From assembly GCF_001280065.1 (NCBI RefSeq), contig NZ_LGEA01000092.1, forward strand, positions 1-64,000: a stretch of 64,000 nucleotides of DNA, in the 5' to 3' direction. Under the pieces are notes generated by a model that had not been told where the DNA came from, ran no database searches, and worked only from the letters and a program-made list of their open reading frames with translations. Position numbers and translations under genes: made by a program. This document shows, in pieces, positions 10,015 through 18,136 of this stretch (within the stretch, counting starts at the first letter, position 1; each line of letters begins with the position of its first letter). The stretch comes from Streptomyces sp. NRRL B-1140 (GTDB lineage Bacteria; Actinomycetota; Actinomycetes; Streptomycetales; Streptomycetaceae).

Positions 10015-12276
10015 CTACCCGAGCGCTGCCGCCAGGGGCTTCGGCAGCTCCCCGGTGTGCAGCACGCCCAGCCGCTGGGTGGCCCGGGTCAGGGCCACGT
10101 ACAGGTCGCTGGTTCCGTAGCGGCCGGGCTCCACGACGAGGACGGAGTCGAACTCCAGGCCCTTGGCCTGGCGGGGGTCGAGCAGGACCACGGTCTGTGT
10201 GAGGTCGGGTTCGGCGCCCGCCGTCACACCGTCCAGCCGGGCCGCGAGCGAGCGGTGGAGGTCGCGCGGCGCGATCACCGCGAGCCTGCCCTCGGCCGGG
10301 GTGAGCTCCCCGACCGCCTCGGCGACGGCGCCGGGGAGGTCGCCGGTGGCACGCGCCCAGGGGCGTACGCCGGTCGAGCGGACCGAGCTGGGCGGTTCGA
10401 AGTCCGGGTGCTCGGCGCGCACCACGGCAGCGGCGACGTCCATGATCTCGGCCGGGGTGCGGTAGTTGACGCCCAGGCGGGTGTGCTCCCAGCGGTCCTC
10501 GACGAACGGCGAGAGGATGCCCGACCAGGAACCGACCCCGGCCGCCTCCGCCGTCTGCGCCGGGTCGCCGACCAGGGTCATCGAGCGGGTCGGGCTGCGC
10601 CGCATCAGCAGCCGCCAGGCCATCGGCGACAGCTCCTGCGCCTCGTCGACGATGATGTGCCCGAACGCCCAGGTGCGGTCGGCGGCGGCGCGTTCGGCGG
10701 CGCTGCGGTGGTCGTCCTCCTCGTGCCGCTCGGCGAACCGCTCGGCGTCGATGATGTCGTGCGCGGACAGCACCTCGGAGCTCTCGGGGTCGTCCTCCTC
10801 CTTGTCCTCGAACTCGTAGGTCCGGGACGCGTAGGACACGTCGAGCACGCCCTGGGCGTAGGCGATCTGCCGCCGTCGCTCGCGCTCGGCGCGGTCGCGG
10901 GCGAGCCGGTCGTCGTCGCCGAGGAGTTCGGCGGCCTCGTCGAGCAGCGGCACGTCCGCGACCGTCCAGCGCCGGGTCACCGGACGGCGTACGGCGTCGG
11001 CGTCCTCGGCCGGCAGGAACTCCTCGGGCGCGGCGAGGAGGTCGGCGACGAGCCGCTGCGGGGTCAGCAGCGGCCACAACTGGTCGACGGCCGCCCAGAC
11101 CTCGGGGTTCTCGGCGAGGTCGTCGCGGATCTGGGTGATGTCGCTGGGGTCGAGCAGGCTGGACCCGTCGAAGGGGTCGGTGCCGATCCGTTCGGCGTAC
11201 AGGTCGGTGAGGGCGTTGAGGATGTGGCCCTCGAAGTGCTCGCGGGCGGCGTTGTGCGGCAGCTTGGCGGCGCGGGTGCGTTCGCGGGCCATGTTGACCA
11301 GGCCGTCGTCGAGCATGAGGACCTCGCGGTCGTGCTCGATGGCGATCACGGGGTCGGGCAGCGCCTGCCGGCTGCGCACGGCCTCGGCGAGGACGTCGGC
11401 CATGCCGGCACGGCCCTTCACGGCGGCCGCCTCGGGCGTGTCGGTCGCGGTCGCCTTCACCCCGGGGAACAGTTCGCCCACGGTCGCCAGGAGCACACCG
11501 GTCTCGCCGAGGGAGGGCAGCACCTCGCCGATGTAGCCGAGGAACGCCGGGTTGGGCCCGACGATCAGCACGGCCCGCTTGGCGAGCAGCTCCCGGTGCT
11601 CGTACAGCAGGTAGGCGGCGCGGTGCAGGGCGACGGCCGTCTTGCCGGTGCCCGGGCCGCCCTCCACCACCATGACGCCGCGGTGCGGGGCGCGGATGAT
11701 GCGGTCCTGGTCGGCCTGGATGGTCTGCACGATGTCGCCCATGCGGCCGGTGCGCGCCGAGTTGAGGGCGGCGAGCAGTACGGCGTCGCCCGTCGGATCC
11801 TCGTGACCGGTGCGGGTCTCGTCGCCGAGGTCGAGGATCTCGTCGTGCAGGTGGGTGACCCGGCGGCCGTCGGTGGCGATGTGCCGGCGGCGCCGGAGAT
11901 CCATCGGCGTGTGCCCGGTGGCCAGGTAGAAGGGGCGGGCGACGTCGGCGCGCCAGTCGATGAGCACCGGGGTGCGCTCGGCGTCGTCGGTGCGCAGGCC
12001 GATGCGGCCGATGTGGTGGGTGACGCCCGAGGTGAGGTCGATCCGGCCGAAGCACAGGGAGCCGTCCACCGCGTTCAGCGCGGCGAGCAGCCCGGAGCGC
12101 TCGGCGACGAGGATGTCCCGCTCGAGTCTGGCCTGCTGGGGCGTGTTGCCCTGCGCGAGCGCGTCCGCGACGGAGGTCTCGGCGTCGCCGCGCAGCGCGT
12201 CCACGCGCGCGTACAACCCGTCGATGAATTCCTGTTCCTGTCGCAATTCATCGTCCGGAAATTCGGTGTTTGACAA
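10015..12276 (-). CDS. HelD/HelR-type UvrD-like ATPase (RNA polymerase recycling factor)
   Basis: A 753-residue SF1 helicase-like ATPase of the actinobacterial HelD/HelR family. These proteins insert into RNA polymerase channels, release stalled or inhibitor-bound enzyme, and in some Streptomyces give rifamycin tolerance. Residues ~1-70 form the N-terminal coiled coil (LRQEQEFIDGLYARVDALRG). Walker A is GGPGTGKT (~206-213), Walker B is VDEAQEL, motif III is LVGDPAQ, and the C-terminal helicase motif is VALTRATQRL. The start is TTG at 12276, preceded by GGGAG 5 nt upstream. A consensus promoter on the opposite strand covers this start region (12270-12299), so antisense interference is possible. 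I see no rifamycin-associated element palindrome in the ~140 bp upstream. HelR-like versus HelD-like cannot be settled without an alignment of the RNAP-pocket loop. Confidence 0.88.
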   Translation of the reverse strand: MSNTEFPDDELRQEQEFIDGLYARVDALRGDAETSVADALAQGNTPQQARLERDILVAERSGLLAALNAVDGSLCFGRIDLTSGVTHHIGRIGLRTDDAERTPVLIDWRADVARPFYLATGHTPMDLRRRRHIATDGRRVTHLHDEILDLGDETRTGHEDPTGDAVLLAALNSARTGRMGDIVQTIQADQDRIIRAPHRGVMVVEGGPGTGKTAVALHRAAYLLYEHRELLAKRAVLIVGPNPAFLGYIGEVLPSLGETGVLLATVGELFPGVKATATDTPEAAAVKGRAGMADVLAEAVRSRQALPDPVIAIEHDREVLMLDDGLVNMARERTRAAKLPHNAAREHFEGHILNALTDLYAERIGTDPFDGSSLLDPSDITQIRDDLAENPEVWAAVDQLWPLLTPQRLVADLLAAPEEFLPAEDADAVRRPVTRRWTVADVPLLDEAAELLGDDDRLARDRAERERRRQIAYAQGVLDVSYASRTYEFEDKEEDDPESSEVLSAHDIIDAERFAERHEEDDHRSAAERAAADRTWAFGHIIVDEAQELSPMAWRLLMRRSPTRSMTLVGDPAQTAEAAGVGSWSGILSPFVEDRWEHTRLGVNYRTPAEIMDVAAAVVRAEHPDFEPPSSVRSTGVRPWARATGDLPGAVAEAVGELTPAEGRLAVIAPRDLHRSLAARLDGVTAGAEPDLTQTVVLLDPRQAKGLEFDSVLVVEPGRYGTSDLYVALTRATQRLGVLHTGELPKPLAAALG

Positions 12277-12299
12277 TTCCGCTCCCGCCCGGATATACT
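12270..12299 (+). promoter_or_regulatory. consensus sigma70-type promoter reading right, antisense to the helR start
   Basis: TTGACA (12270-12275) and TATACT (12294-12299) are separated by 18 bp, almost an ideal HrdB-type promoter and unusually perfect for this genome. It points away from helR toward a 95-bp region that ends in a hairpin terminator. Confidence 0.7.
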
Positions 12300-12305
12300 G
12301 TGCTC

Positions 12306-12400
12306 ACTGAACTTCACGTGACCGCAATCCGATTGAAGTCACGAACAGAAAAATATACGCCAGGAAATCCCCCGAGCGCAATTGCTCGGGGGATTTCCTG
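12306..12400 (+). ncRNA. candidate small RNA (~95 nt)
   Basis: Transcription from the promoter at 12270-12299 would start near 12306 and end at the strong hairpin 12362-12399. The interval encodes no plausible protein and is much more AT-rich than its neighbours. It contains short complementary stretches (ACTTCA/TGAAGT and GTGAC/GTCAC) that could form a 5' stem, followed by an A-rich single-stranded patch (GAACAGAAAAATATACG). Promoter, structured body and intrinsic terminator together are what an independent small RNA looks like. It does not match any RNA family I can name. It is antisense to the helR leader only at its promoter. Confidence 0.5.
12362..12399. terminator. 16-bp perfect hairpin terminator
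   Basis: Arms 12362-12377 and 12384-12399 are perfect complements with loop GCAATT, and the right arm ends in ATTTCCT. It can stop trxA transcription from the right and the candidate small RNA from the left. Confidence 0.85.
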
Positions 12401-12417
12401 TCGTCCGGGCGGGTCGC

Positions 12418-12753
12418 CTACATCACGTCGGCCAGCTCCTCCAGCAGTTTCCGCTTGGCCCGTGCGCCGACCATCGCCTTCACGGGCTCACCGCCCCGGA
12501 ACACCATGAACGTCGGCATGGACAGCACCTTGTAGGCGTTGGTCGTCGCCGGGTTGGAGTCCACGTCGAGCTGCACCACCTTCAGCCGGTCGCCCTGCTC
12601 GGCGGCGAGGGCCTTGAGCACCGGTCCCATCTGCCGGCAGGGCGGGCACCAGTCCGCGGTGAACTCCACCAGCACCGGCAGCTCCGCGCCGATCACCTCC
12701 GCCTCGAAATCCGCGTCGGTCACATCCATCACGCCGGTCACTCCCGTCACCAT
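12418..12753 (-). CDS. trxA: thioredoxin
   Basis: 111-residue thioredoxin with the classical active site WCPPC (Cys36, Cys39) and the cis-proline motif SMPTF. It reduces protein disulfides in the cytoplasm. The ATG at 12753 follows GGGAGG and overlaps the end of the upstream merR-family gene by seven bases, so the two are expressed together. A strong terminator follows. The residue between the cysteines and the short length match ordinary TrxA; a dedicated partner is not identifiable. Confidence 0.9.
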   Translation of the reverse strand: MVTGVTGVMDVTDADFEAEVIGAELPVLVEFTADWCPPCRQMGPVLKALAAEQGDRLKVVQLDVDSNPATTNAYKVLSMPTFMVFRGGEPVKAMVGARAKRKLLEELADVM

Positions 12754-13175
12754 GGTTCCCCTCCCAGCTCGCATGCGGGCTCCGGACCGCCCGGAACCTC
12801 CGCCTCGGCGGCCAGCTCGGCCCGCGCCAGCTCGGCCCGCTCCAACTGCCGTGCGACGGTGTCCCGCACGCCGGCCAGCTGACCGATCAGCGCGTCGAGT
12901 TCGTCCAGCTTGCGCCGGTAGACCGCGAGCGACGCCGGGCACGAGTCGCCTTCGGGGTGCCCGGCGCGCAGGCACTCCACGAAGGGCCGTGTCTCCTCCA
13001 GGTCGAACCCGAAGTCCTGGAGCGTCCTGATCTGCCGCAGCAGGCGCAGGTCGCTCTCGTCGTAGGACCGGTACCCGTTGCCGGTGCGCCGCGCGGGCAG
13101 CAGCCCGCGCGACTCGTAGTACCGCAGCGTCCGCGTCGTGGTCCCGGCCCGTGCGGCCAGCTCGCCGATTCGCAT
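12747..13175 (-). CDS. MerR-family transcriptional regulator
   Basis: 142-residue MerR regulator: winged helix IGELAARAGTTTRTLRYYESRGLL at the N terminus, then a long dimerisation helix (YRRKLDELDALIGQLAGVRD). Cysteines at ECLRAGHPEGDSCP might serve as metal or redox sensors, though this pattern is common in the family. The ATG at 13175 begins the conserved MRIGELA motif; a start at 13208 would run through the operator. It is co-transcribed with thioredoxin, so control of thiol homeostasis is a reasonable inference. The promoter palindrome lies 16 bp upstream. Confidence 0.88.
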   Translation of the reverse strand: MRIGELAARAGTTTRTLRYYESRGLLPARRTGNGYRSYDESDLRLLRQIRTLQDFGFDLEETRPFVECLRAGHPEGDSCPASLAVYRRKLDELDALIGQLAGVRDTVARQLERAELARAELAAEAEVPGGPEPACELGGEPW

Positions 13176-13190
13176 GCGCTCGAACGTAAT

Positions 13191-13210
13191 CCTTGACCCC
13201 GGCGTCAAGG
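13191..13210. promoter_or_regulatory. MerR-type operator upstream of merR-trxA
   Basis: CCTTGAC-N6-GTCAAGG is a perfect 7-bp inverted repeat that contains a TTGAC -35-like element in the minus orientation, the usual arrangement for MerR-controlled promoters. The stop codon of the upstream Lrp gene (13205-13207) lies inside it. Confidence 0.65.
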
Positions 13211-13714
13211 CAACAGCGGTTTCCGTTCCACCGGAGAGGTGAGCACGATCGACGTCGTGGTGCGGCCCAGCGCGGAGACGGCCTCCAGGACCTCCTCCAG
13301 GTGGACGGTGTCCCGCACCGCGACCTTGAGGATCCAGCAGTCCTCCCCGACCACGTGGTGCACCTCGGTGATCTCGGGACGCTCGATCAGCTCCAGGGTC
13401 CTCGGATGTTTCAGGTTGTACCCGCCGTGCGGGTTGACGCGGATGAACGCCTGGATGCCGTAGCCGAGCCGGGACGGCACGACGTGGGCGCCGTAGCCGC
13501 TGATCACGCCGGACGCCTCCAGCCGCCGCACCCGCTCCGTGACGGCCGCGGGGCTCAGCCTGACCCGCCGGCCCAGCTCGCTGAGCTTGATCCGGCCGTC
13601 CGTCTGGAGCAGCTGGAGGATCTGCCGGTCCAGCGCGTCGAAGGCCACCGATGTTTCCTCGGCGGCGGTCCGCAACTGCCGTGGTTCTTTCGGCGCGGTG
13701 GCCTGAACTCCCAT
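13205..13714 (-). CDS. Lrp/AsnC-family transcriptional regulator
   Basis: 169-residue feast/famine regulator. The N-terminal HTH is FDALDRQILQLLQTDGRIKL then RVRLSPAAVTERVRRLE; the C-terminal RAM domain (residues ~85-165) binds amino acids and mediates oligomerisation. The ATG at 13714 has AAGGGGG upstream. It is divergent from the SDR/aldo-keto reductase pair 45 bp away, so it probably controls them or itself. Its 3' end overlaps the merR operator. Confidence 0.9.
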   Translation of the reverse strand: MGVQATAPKEPRQLRTAAEETSVAFDALDRQILQLLQTDGRIKLSELGRRVRLSPAAVTERVRRLEASGVISGYGAHVVPSRLGYGIQAFIRVNPHGGYNLKHPRTLELIERPEITEVHHVVGEDCWILKVAVRDTVHLEEVLEAVSALGRTTTSIVLTSPVERKPLLP

Positions 13715-13759
13715 GGTTCCCCCTTCAGAGCGTGGATGTACGCCGGGAGAATTATGTCC

Positions 13760-14671
13760 ATGGAAAAGGCCCTGAACGTCCTGGTCATCGGCGGCAATCG
13801 ATACGTCGGAAAGCGTCTGATCGCACGGCTGCTCGCCGAAGGCCACCGCGTCACCGTATTGAACCGGGGCTCCTCCCCGCCGCCCGCCGGGGTGGAGCAC
13901 CTGTGCGCCGACCGGGACGACGAACGGTCGCTGACCGACGCGCTCGGGTCCCGCTTCTTCGACGTCGTCGTCGACCAGGTCTGCTACACCCCGCGCCAGG
14001 CCGCGATCGCCCGCCGTGTCTTCACCGGCCGCACACGCCGCTACGTGATGACCTCGACGGTCGAGGTGTACGAGTACGAGGACTCCCCCGCTCTCGTGCG
14101 CGAGGAGGCCGTCGACCCGTCCACCGTCCCCGTCGACCTGGACCTGGCCTGGGACGACCCCGCGTTCGTGGAGGCGCATTACGGGGAGGGCAAGCGGCAG
14201 GCGGAGGCGGTTCTCGCGGCCGGACCGGAGTTCGCGTCCACGGTGGTGCGGGTCGCCCATGTGCTGGGCGGGGACGACGACTTCACGGGCAGGCTGGCCC
14301 ACTACGCCGAGCGGATACGCACCGGCGAGCCGATCGCCGTGCCGGCGGTGAACCGGCCCGCCACCTATGTGTACGTGGAGGAGATCGCCCGGTTCCTCGC
14401 GTGGGCCGCGGGCGAGGACTTCACCGGGCCGGTGAACGCCGCCTCCTACGGGGTGCTGGGCACCGAGGAGCTGTGCGTGGCGATGGCCGCTCATGTGCCC
14501 GGCGGCCGGGCCGAGTTCCGGCCCGTGGAGGTCGGCGAGGTCTCACCGTTCTCCTTCCGCCGCTCCTACGGCATGGACAACGGCCGTGCCGTCCGGCTCG
14601 GTTTCACCTTCGGCGAGGCCCGGCAGTGGCTGCCGCGTGCCGTCGCGGAGACGCTCGGGAAGGGTGCCTGA
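13760..14671 (+). CDS. NAD-dependent epimerase/dehydratase-like extended SDR
   Basis: 303-residue Rossmann protein. The N-terminal NAD(P) motif is VLVIGGNRYVGKRLI, an atypical GGxxxxG form as in chloroplast-stem-loop-binding and isoflavone-reductase-like SDRs. The TSTVEVYEYED region stands where classical SDRs have their Ser, and a strict YxxxK is not obvious, so catalysis is uncertain. GGGAGA at 13745-13750 serves ATG 13760 (9-nt gap) better than ATG 13754 (3-nt gap). One base separates its stop from the aldo-keto reductase start, so both are in one operon, divergent from the Lrp regulator. Confidence 0.83.
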   Translation: MEKALNVLVIGGNRYVGKRLIARLLAEGHRVTVLNRGSSPPPAGVEHLCADRDDERSLTDALGSRFFDVVVDQVCYTPRQAAIARRVFTGRTRRYVMTSTVEVYEYEDSPALVREEAVDPSTVPVDLDLAWDDPAFVEAHYGEGKRQAEAVLAAGPEFASTVVRVAHVLGGDDDFTGRLAHYAERIRTGEPIAVPAVNRPATYVYVEEIARFLAWAAGEDFTGPVNAASYGVLGTEELCVAMAAHVPGGRAEFRPVEVGEVSPFSFRRSYGMDNGRAVRLGFTFGEARQWLPRAVAETLGKGA

Positions 14672-14672
14672 C

Positions 14673-15587
14673 ATGCGGTACAGAGCACTGGGGGGACTGC
14701 GGGTGAGCGCGGTGGGGCTCGGCGCGATGCCGCTGTCCATCGAGGGCCGGCCGGACGAGGACCGCGCACTGGCCACCGTGCACGCGGCGCTCGACGCCGG
14801 CGTGACCCTCCTGGACACGGCCGACTCGTACCACCTGCCGGGCGCGGAGCCCGGGCACAACGAATGTCTGGTGGCCCGGGCGTTGGCCTCGTACGGCGGT
14901 GACACCTCCGGTGTCCTGGTGGCGACGAAGGGCGGACGCGGCCGCCCGGCGGGCGGTGACTGGACGGTGAACGGCTCGCCCCGTCACCTCAAGGCCGCCG
15001 CCGAGGCGTCGCACAAGCGGCTCGGGGTGGAGGCGATCGGCCTCTACCAGCTGCACAAGCCGGACCCCGCGGTGCCCTTCGAGGAGTCGGTCGGCGCGCT
15101 GCGCGAGCTGCTCGACGCGGGCACGATCCGGCTGGCCGGTCTGTCCAACGTCGACGCGGACCAGATCCGCGGGGCCCGCGGGATCCTCGGCGACCGGCTG
15201 GTGTCGGTGCAGAACCGCTACTCCCCCGCCGTCCGGGACAGCGAGCCGGAGCTGCGGCTCTGCGCGGAACTGGGGCTGGCGTTCCTGCCGTGGAGTCCGC
15301 TGGGCGGGCTGGCCCGCAGCGCCCTGGACGGGCCGTCGCGCACCGAGGGGGAACAGCGCTTCGCCGCGTTCCACACGGTGGCGGCGGAACGCGGCGTCAG
15401 TCCCCAGCGGGTGGCGCTGGCCTGGCTGCTGTCCCGGTCCCCGGCGGTCGTCCCGATCCCGGGGGCGAGCCGGCCGGAGACGATCAGGGACTCGGCGGCG
15501 GCTGCGGACCTGCTGCTGACACCGGAGGAACGGACCCGGCTGGACGTGGCGGCCGGGGCGGCACAGGACGTTCGCGCGCACGGCTGA
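14673..15587 (+). CDS. aldo/keto reductase
   Basis: 304-residue NADPH-dependent (alpha/beta)8 reductase. The catalytic tetrad is visible: Asp in LLDTADSY, the Tyr of the same motif, Lys in LVATKGG and His in YQLHKPD. The cofactor end is VPIPGASRPETI. It follows the SDR gene by one base and is probably co-translated. The pair may act on one carbonyl substrate; the identity is not predictable. Confidence 0.88.
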   Translation: MRYRALGGLRVSAVGLGAMPLSIEGRPDEDRALATVHAALDAGVTLLDTADSYHLPGAEPGHNECLVARALASYGGDTSGVLVATKGGRGRPAGGDWTVNGSPRHLKAAAEASHKRLGVEAIGLYQLHKPDPAVPFEESVGALRELLDAGTIRLAGLSNVDADQIRGARGILGDRLVSVQNRYSPAVRDSEPELRLCAELGLAFLPWSPLGGLARSALDGPSRTEGEQRFAAFHTVAAERGVSPQRVALAWLLSRSPAVVPIPGASRPETIRDSAAAADLLLTPEERTRLDVAAGAAQDVRAHG

Positions 15588-15600
15588 GGGGAGTCCGGGG

Positions 15601-15636
15601 AGCCCCGCCTGCCCGGCGAGCGGGCGGGGCGGGGCT
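15601..15636. terminator. bulged hairpin terminator between convergent genes
   Basis: A GC-rich stem of about 15 bp with one bulge and a G-U pair (15601-15615 with 15621-15636) lies between the aldo-keto reductase and the MFS exporter. Confidence 0.6.
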
Positions 15637-15647
15637 GCCCGGGGCCC

Positions 15648-17330
15648 TCAGCGGGTCCCTGCGGACTCCGGTTCCCTGCTCTCCTCGTTCTCTTCGGCGG
15701 GTTCGGCCACCGTCTTGTCCTTGCCGGGCAGCAGCAGCGCCACCACCACCGTGCCGACGCCCAGGATCACGGCTCCGATGAGGCTGGTGTGCGCGACCGC
15801 GTCGGAGAAGGAGGACCCGACCGCCTCGGCCATCTGCTTGGCCCCGCCGCCGAGCTGCTCGGCCTGCGCCCGGAGCCGCCCGGCCTGCTGGGGGTCGCTC
15901 GTGTGCGCGGCCTGCTCGGCGAGCTGCCGGGCCTTGTCACCGATGCCCCGGGCGACTGCGTACCCGGCCCCGACGGAGTCCTGGGCCGTTGAGAGGGAGG
16001 ACGCCGGGAGCTTGCTGCCGGCCGTCGCGTCCGAGAGGTGGCCGGAGTACGAGGTCGCCAGCAGCGAGCCGAGGATGGCGATGCCCAGCGAACCGCCGAG
16101 CTCCAGCGACGTGTCGTTCACCGCGCCGCCGACACCCAGCTTCGACTCGGGGAACGCCCCCATGATCGCGTCCGTGCAGGGCGAGAGCGCCAGTCCGATC
16201 GACAGACCGAGGACGATCAGCGGCGCGACGAAGTCGCCGTACGACGCACCGGAGTCGACCCGGGTGAGCAGGGCCAGGGCCGCCGTGCCGCCGACCATGC
16301 CGGCCGTGACGGTCCACTTCATGCCGACGCGGGGCGTGAGGAAGCCGGTGAGGGCGGACCCCACGAACACGGCACCCGCCAGCGGAAGCATCCGCAGGCC
16401 CGTGTCCAGTGCGTCGTAGCCGAGGACGAACTGGAGGTGCTGCGTCAGGTAGTAGAAGGCGCCGAAGACCGCCAGGAAGAACAGGGCGACGGCGAGATTG
16501 GAGCCGGCGAAGCCGCGGTCGGTGAAGCGGCGGACGTCGAGCAGCGGGCGCGGGTGGCGCAGCTCCCAGAGAACGAAGGCGACGAGCCCGGCTCCGGCGA
16601 CGACCGCGGCGGTGACGGCCTTGACGCCCCAGCCGAAGTGCGGCCCCTCGATGATCATGTAGACCAGTGCGGCGATCCACAGCACCGACAGCAGACCGCC
16701 GCCGTAGTCGATGCGACCGCGGTCCGCGGCCTTGGACGGCGGCACGAGGACGAAGGCGCCGGCCAGGGCCAGGACGGCGACGGGGACGTTGATGAGGAAC
16801 GTCGACGACCAGCCGTGGTCCTCCAGCAGCGCCCCGGCGACCAGCGGTCCGGCGGCGATGGCGAGTCCGGCCGTGGCGGTCCACAGGGTGATGGCCTTGG
16901 CGCGTTCGGCCCTGGGGAAGGTCGCGGCGAGCAGCGACAGCGTGGCGGGCATGATCATCGCCGCGCCCGCGCCCATCACGGCCCGGGCGGCGATGACCGT
17001 CGTGGAGCTGTCGGCGAGGTAGCCGAAGACGGAGCCGCCCGCGAACACGGCCAGCCCGAGGACGAGCGCGCCCCGGCGGCTGTACTTGTCGCCGATCGCG
17101 CCGAGCAGCAGCATCAGCGCGGCGTACGGGACGGTGTAGCCGTCGATCACCCACTGCAGGTCGGCGCTGGACAGACCGAGGTCCTCGGTCATGGCGGGCG
17201 CCGCGACGGTGAGGGCGGTGTTGGCCATCACGATGATCAGCAGGCTGAGGCAGAGCACGAGGAGCGCCCACCAGCGGCGCGGATAGGGGTGGTCCATCCT
17301 CTCGGCCGGTTCGTTCATGACGAGTCGCAT
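15648..17330 (-). CDS. MFS drug exporter, DHA2 (14-TM, QacA/EmrB) family
   Basis: 560-residue proton-driven exporter. TM1 (WWALLVLCLSLLIIVMANTALTV) is followed by the DHA2-typical TVAAPAM, motif A (GDKYSRRGALVLG), and hydrophobic segments consistent with 14 helices. A long helical loop near the C terminus (AYAVARGIGDKARQLAEQAA) sits before the last membrane span, and the tail is acidic. The ATG at 17330 or 17318 is possible; neither has a clear ribosome site. It is divergent from a TetR gene, with three palindromes between, so it is very probably repressed by that TetR and induced by its substrate. Confidence 0.9.
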   Translation of the reverse strand: MRLVMNEPAERMDHPYPRRWWALLVLCLSLLIIVMANTALTVAAPAMTEDLGLSSADLQWVIDGYTVPYAALMLLLGAIGDKYSRRGALVLGLAVFAGGSVFGYLADSSTTVIAARAVMGAGAAMIMPATLSLLAATFPRAERAKAITLWTATAGLAIAAGPLVAGALLEDHGWSSTFLINVPVAVLALAGAFVLVPPSKAADRGRIDYGGGLLSVLWIAALVYMIIEGPHFGWGVKAVTAAVVAGAGLVAFVLWELRHPRPLLDVRRFTDRGFAGSNLAVALFFLAVFGAFYYLTQHLQFVLGYDALDTGLRMLPLAGAVFVGSALTGFLTPRVGMKWTVTAGMVGGTAALALLTRVDSGASYGDFVAPLIVLGLSIGLALSPCTDAIMGAFPESKLGVGGAVNDTSLELGGSLGIAILGSLLATSYSGHLSDATAGSKLPASSLSTAQDSVGAGYAVARGIGDKARQLAEQAAHTSDPQQAGRLRAQAEQLGGGAKQMAEAVGSSFSDAVAHTSLIGAVILGVGTVVVALLLPGKDKTVAEPAEENEESREPESAGTR

Positions 17331-17359
17331 GACAGGGGTCGCCTTCCCAAAGCTCGTAG

Positions 17360-17422
17360 TTGCACATGGCTGTGCATTTACACAACGCTGTGCAATCTAC
17401 GCCGTTGCACAGCACTGTGCAA
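17360..17422. promoter_or_regulatory. three TTGCACA-N4-TGTGCAA operators
   Basis: Three 18-bp palindromes: 17360-17377 (one mismatch at the end), 17378-17395 (TTACACA/TGTGCAA) and 17405-17422 (perfect). The first two abut with 18 bp between centres; the third is 27 bp further. They fill the space between the MFS start (17330) and the TetR start (17444), so one repressor could block both promoters cooperatively. Confidence 0.85.
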
Positions 17423-17443
17423 CTCAATGAGGGAAGGGGCACA

Positions 17444-18058
17444 ATGACGTCCATGACCACGGGAACCAGCCGCGCCGACGCCAACCGCCGCCGCATCCTC
17501 GACGTCGCCCTCTCCGAGCTCCTGCGCGACCCCGACGCGTCCATGGACCAGATCGCACGGGCCGCGGGCGTCGTACGGCGCACCGTGTACGGGCACTTCC
17601 CGAGCCGCGAGGCGCTGATCAGCACGCTCGTCGACGAGGCCGTGGAGGCGCTGTCGGCCGCGCACGCGGCGGGCCGCGAGGACGTGCGGGAACCTGCGGA
17701 GGCGGTGGCGCGCTCGGTGCTGGCGGTGTGGGAGATCGCCGACCGCTACCGGCTGCTGGTCGCCCTCGCCCAGCGCACGGTCACCATGCAGGGCATCCGG
17801 GAGCGGCTCGCCCCGGTCCGGGACGCGAGCATCGGGCTGCTGCAGCGAGGGCTGGACGAGAACGTCTTCAGTTCGCCGCTGCCGGCTCCGGCCCTGGCGT
17901 ACGTGCACGAGCAGATGCTGTTCGCCGTGATGGAGGCCGTGAACGACGGGCTGCTGGCAGCACAAGAGGCGGGCCGCTGCGCCGCGGTCACCGTACTGAC
18001 CGCGGCGGGCGTGCCCGCCTCGAAGGCCACCGAGCTGGTGGCGAAGCTGAACGCGTGA
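17444..18058 (+). CDS. TetR-family repressor of the adjacent MFS exporter
   Basis: 204-residue TetR regulator. HTH residues ~12-57 include RRRILDVALSELLRDPDASM and GVVRRTVYGHFPSREALI; the C-terminal ligand domain is all-helical. The ATG at 17444 follows GGGAAGGGG; an upstream in-frame ATG at 17360 would be translated through the operators and is rejected. Divergence from the exporter and the operator array make autorepression plus exporter repression very likely. Confidence 0.92.
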   Translation: MTSMTTGTSRADANRRRILDVALSELLRDPDASMDQIARAAGVVRRTVYGHFPSREALISTLVDEAVEALSAAHAAGREDVREPAEAVARSVLAVWEIADRYRLLVALAQRTVTMQGIRERLAPVRDASIGLLQRGLDENVFSSPLPAPALAYVHEQMLFAVMEAVNDGLLAAQEAGRCAAVTVLTAAGVPASKATELVAKLNA

Positions 18059-18075
18059 ACTTCTCGGTGTGTGGA

Positions 18076-18114
18076 CCGGGCGGCTGAGCGACGGGGGGAC
18101 ACCCAGCCGCCCGG
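18076..18114. terminator. hairpin between tetR and dctA
   Basis: A 10-bp perfect stem (18076-18085 with 18105-18114) with a 19-nt loop lies between convergent genes. Confidence 0.5.
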
Positions 18115-18136
18115 AGTCTGGGGGGCGGCGCGGCCG

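Noticed and set aside
9952..12273. A 773-codon plus-strand frame opposite the HelD/HelR gene
   Set aside because: No domain is recognisable and codon bias is that of a shadow frame; the minus-strand protein has all helicase motifs.
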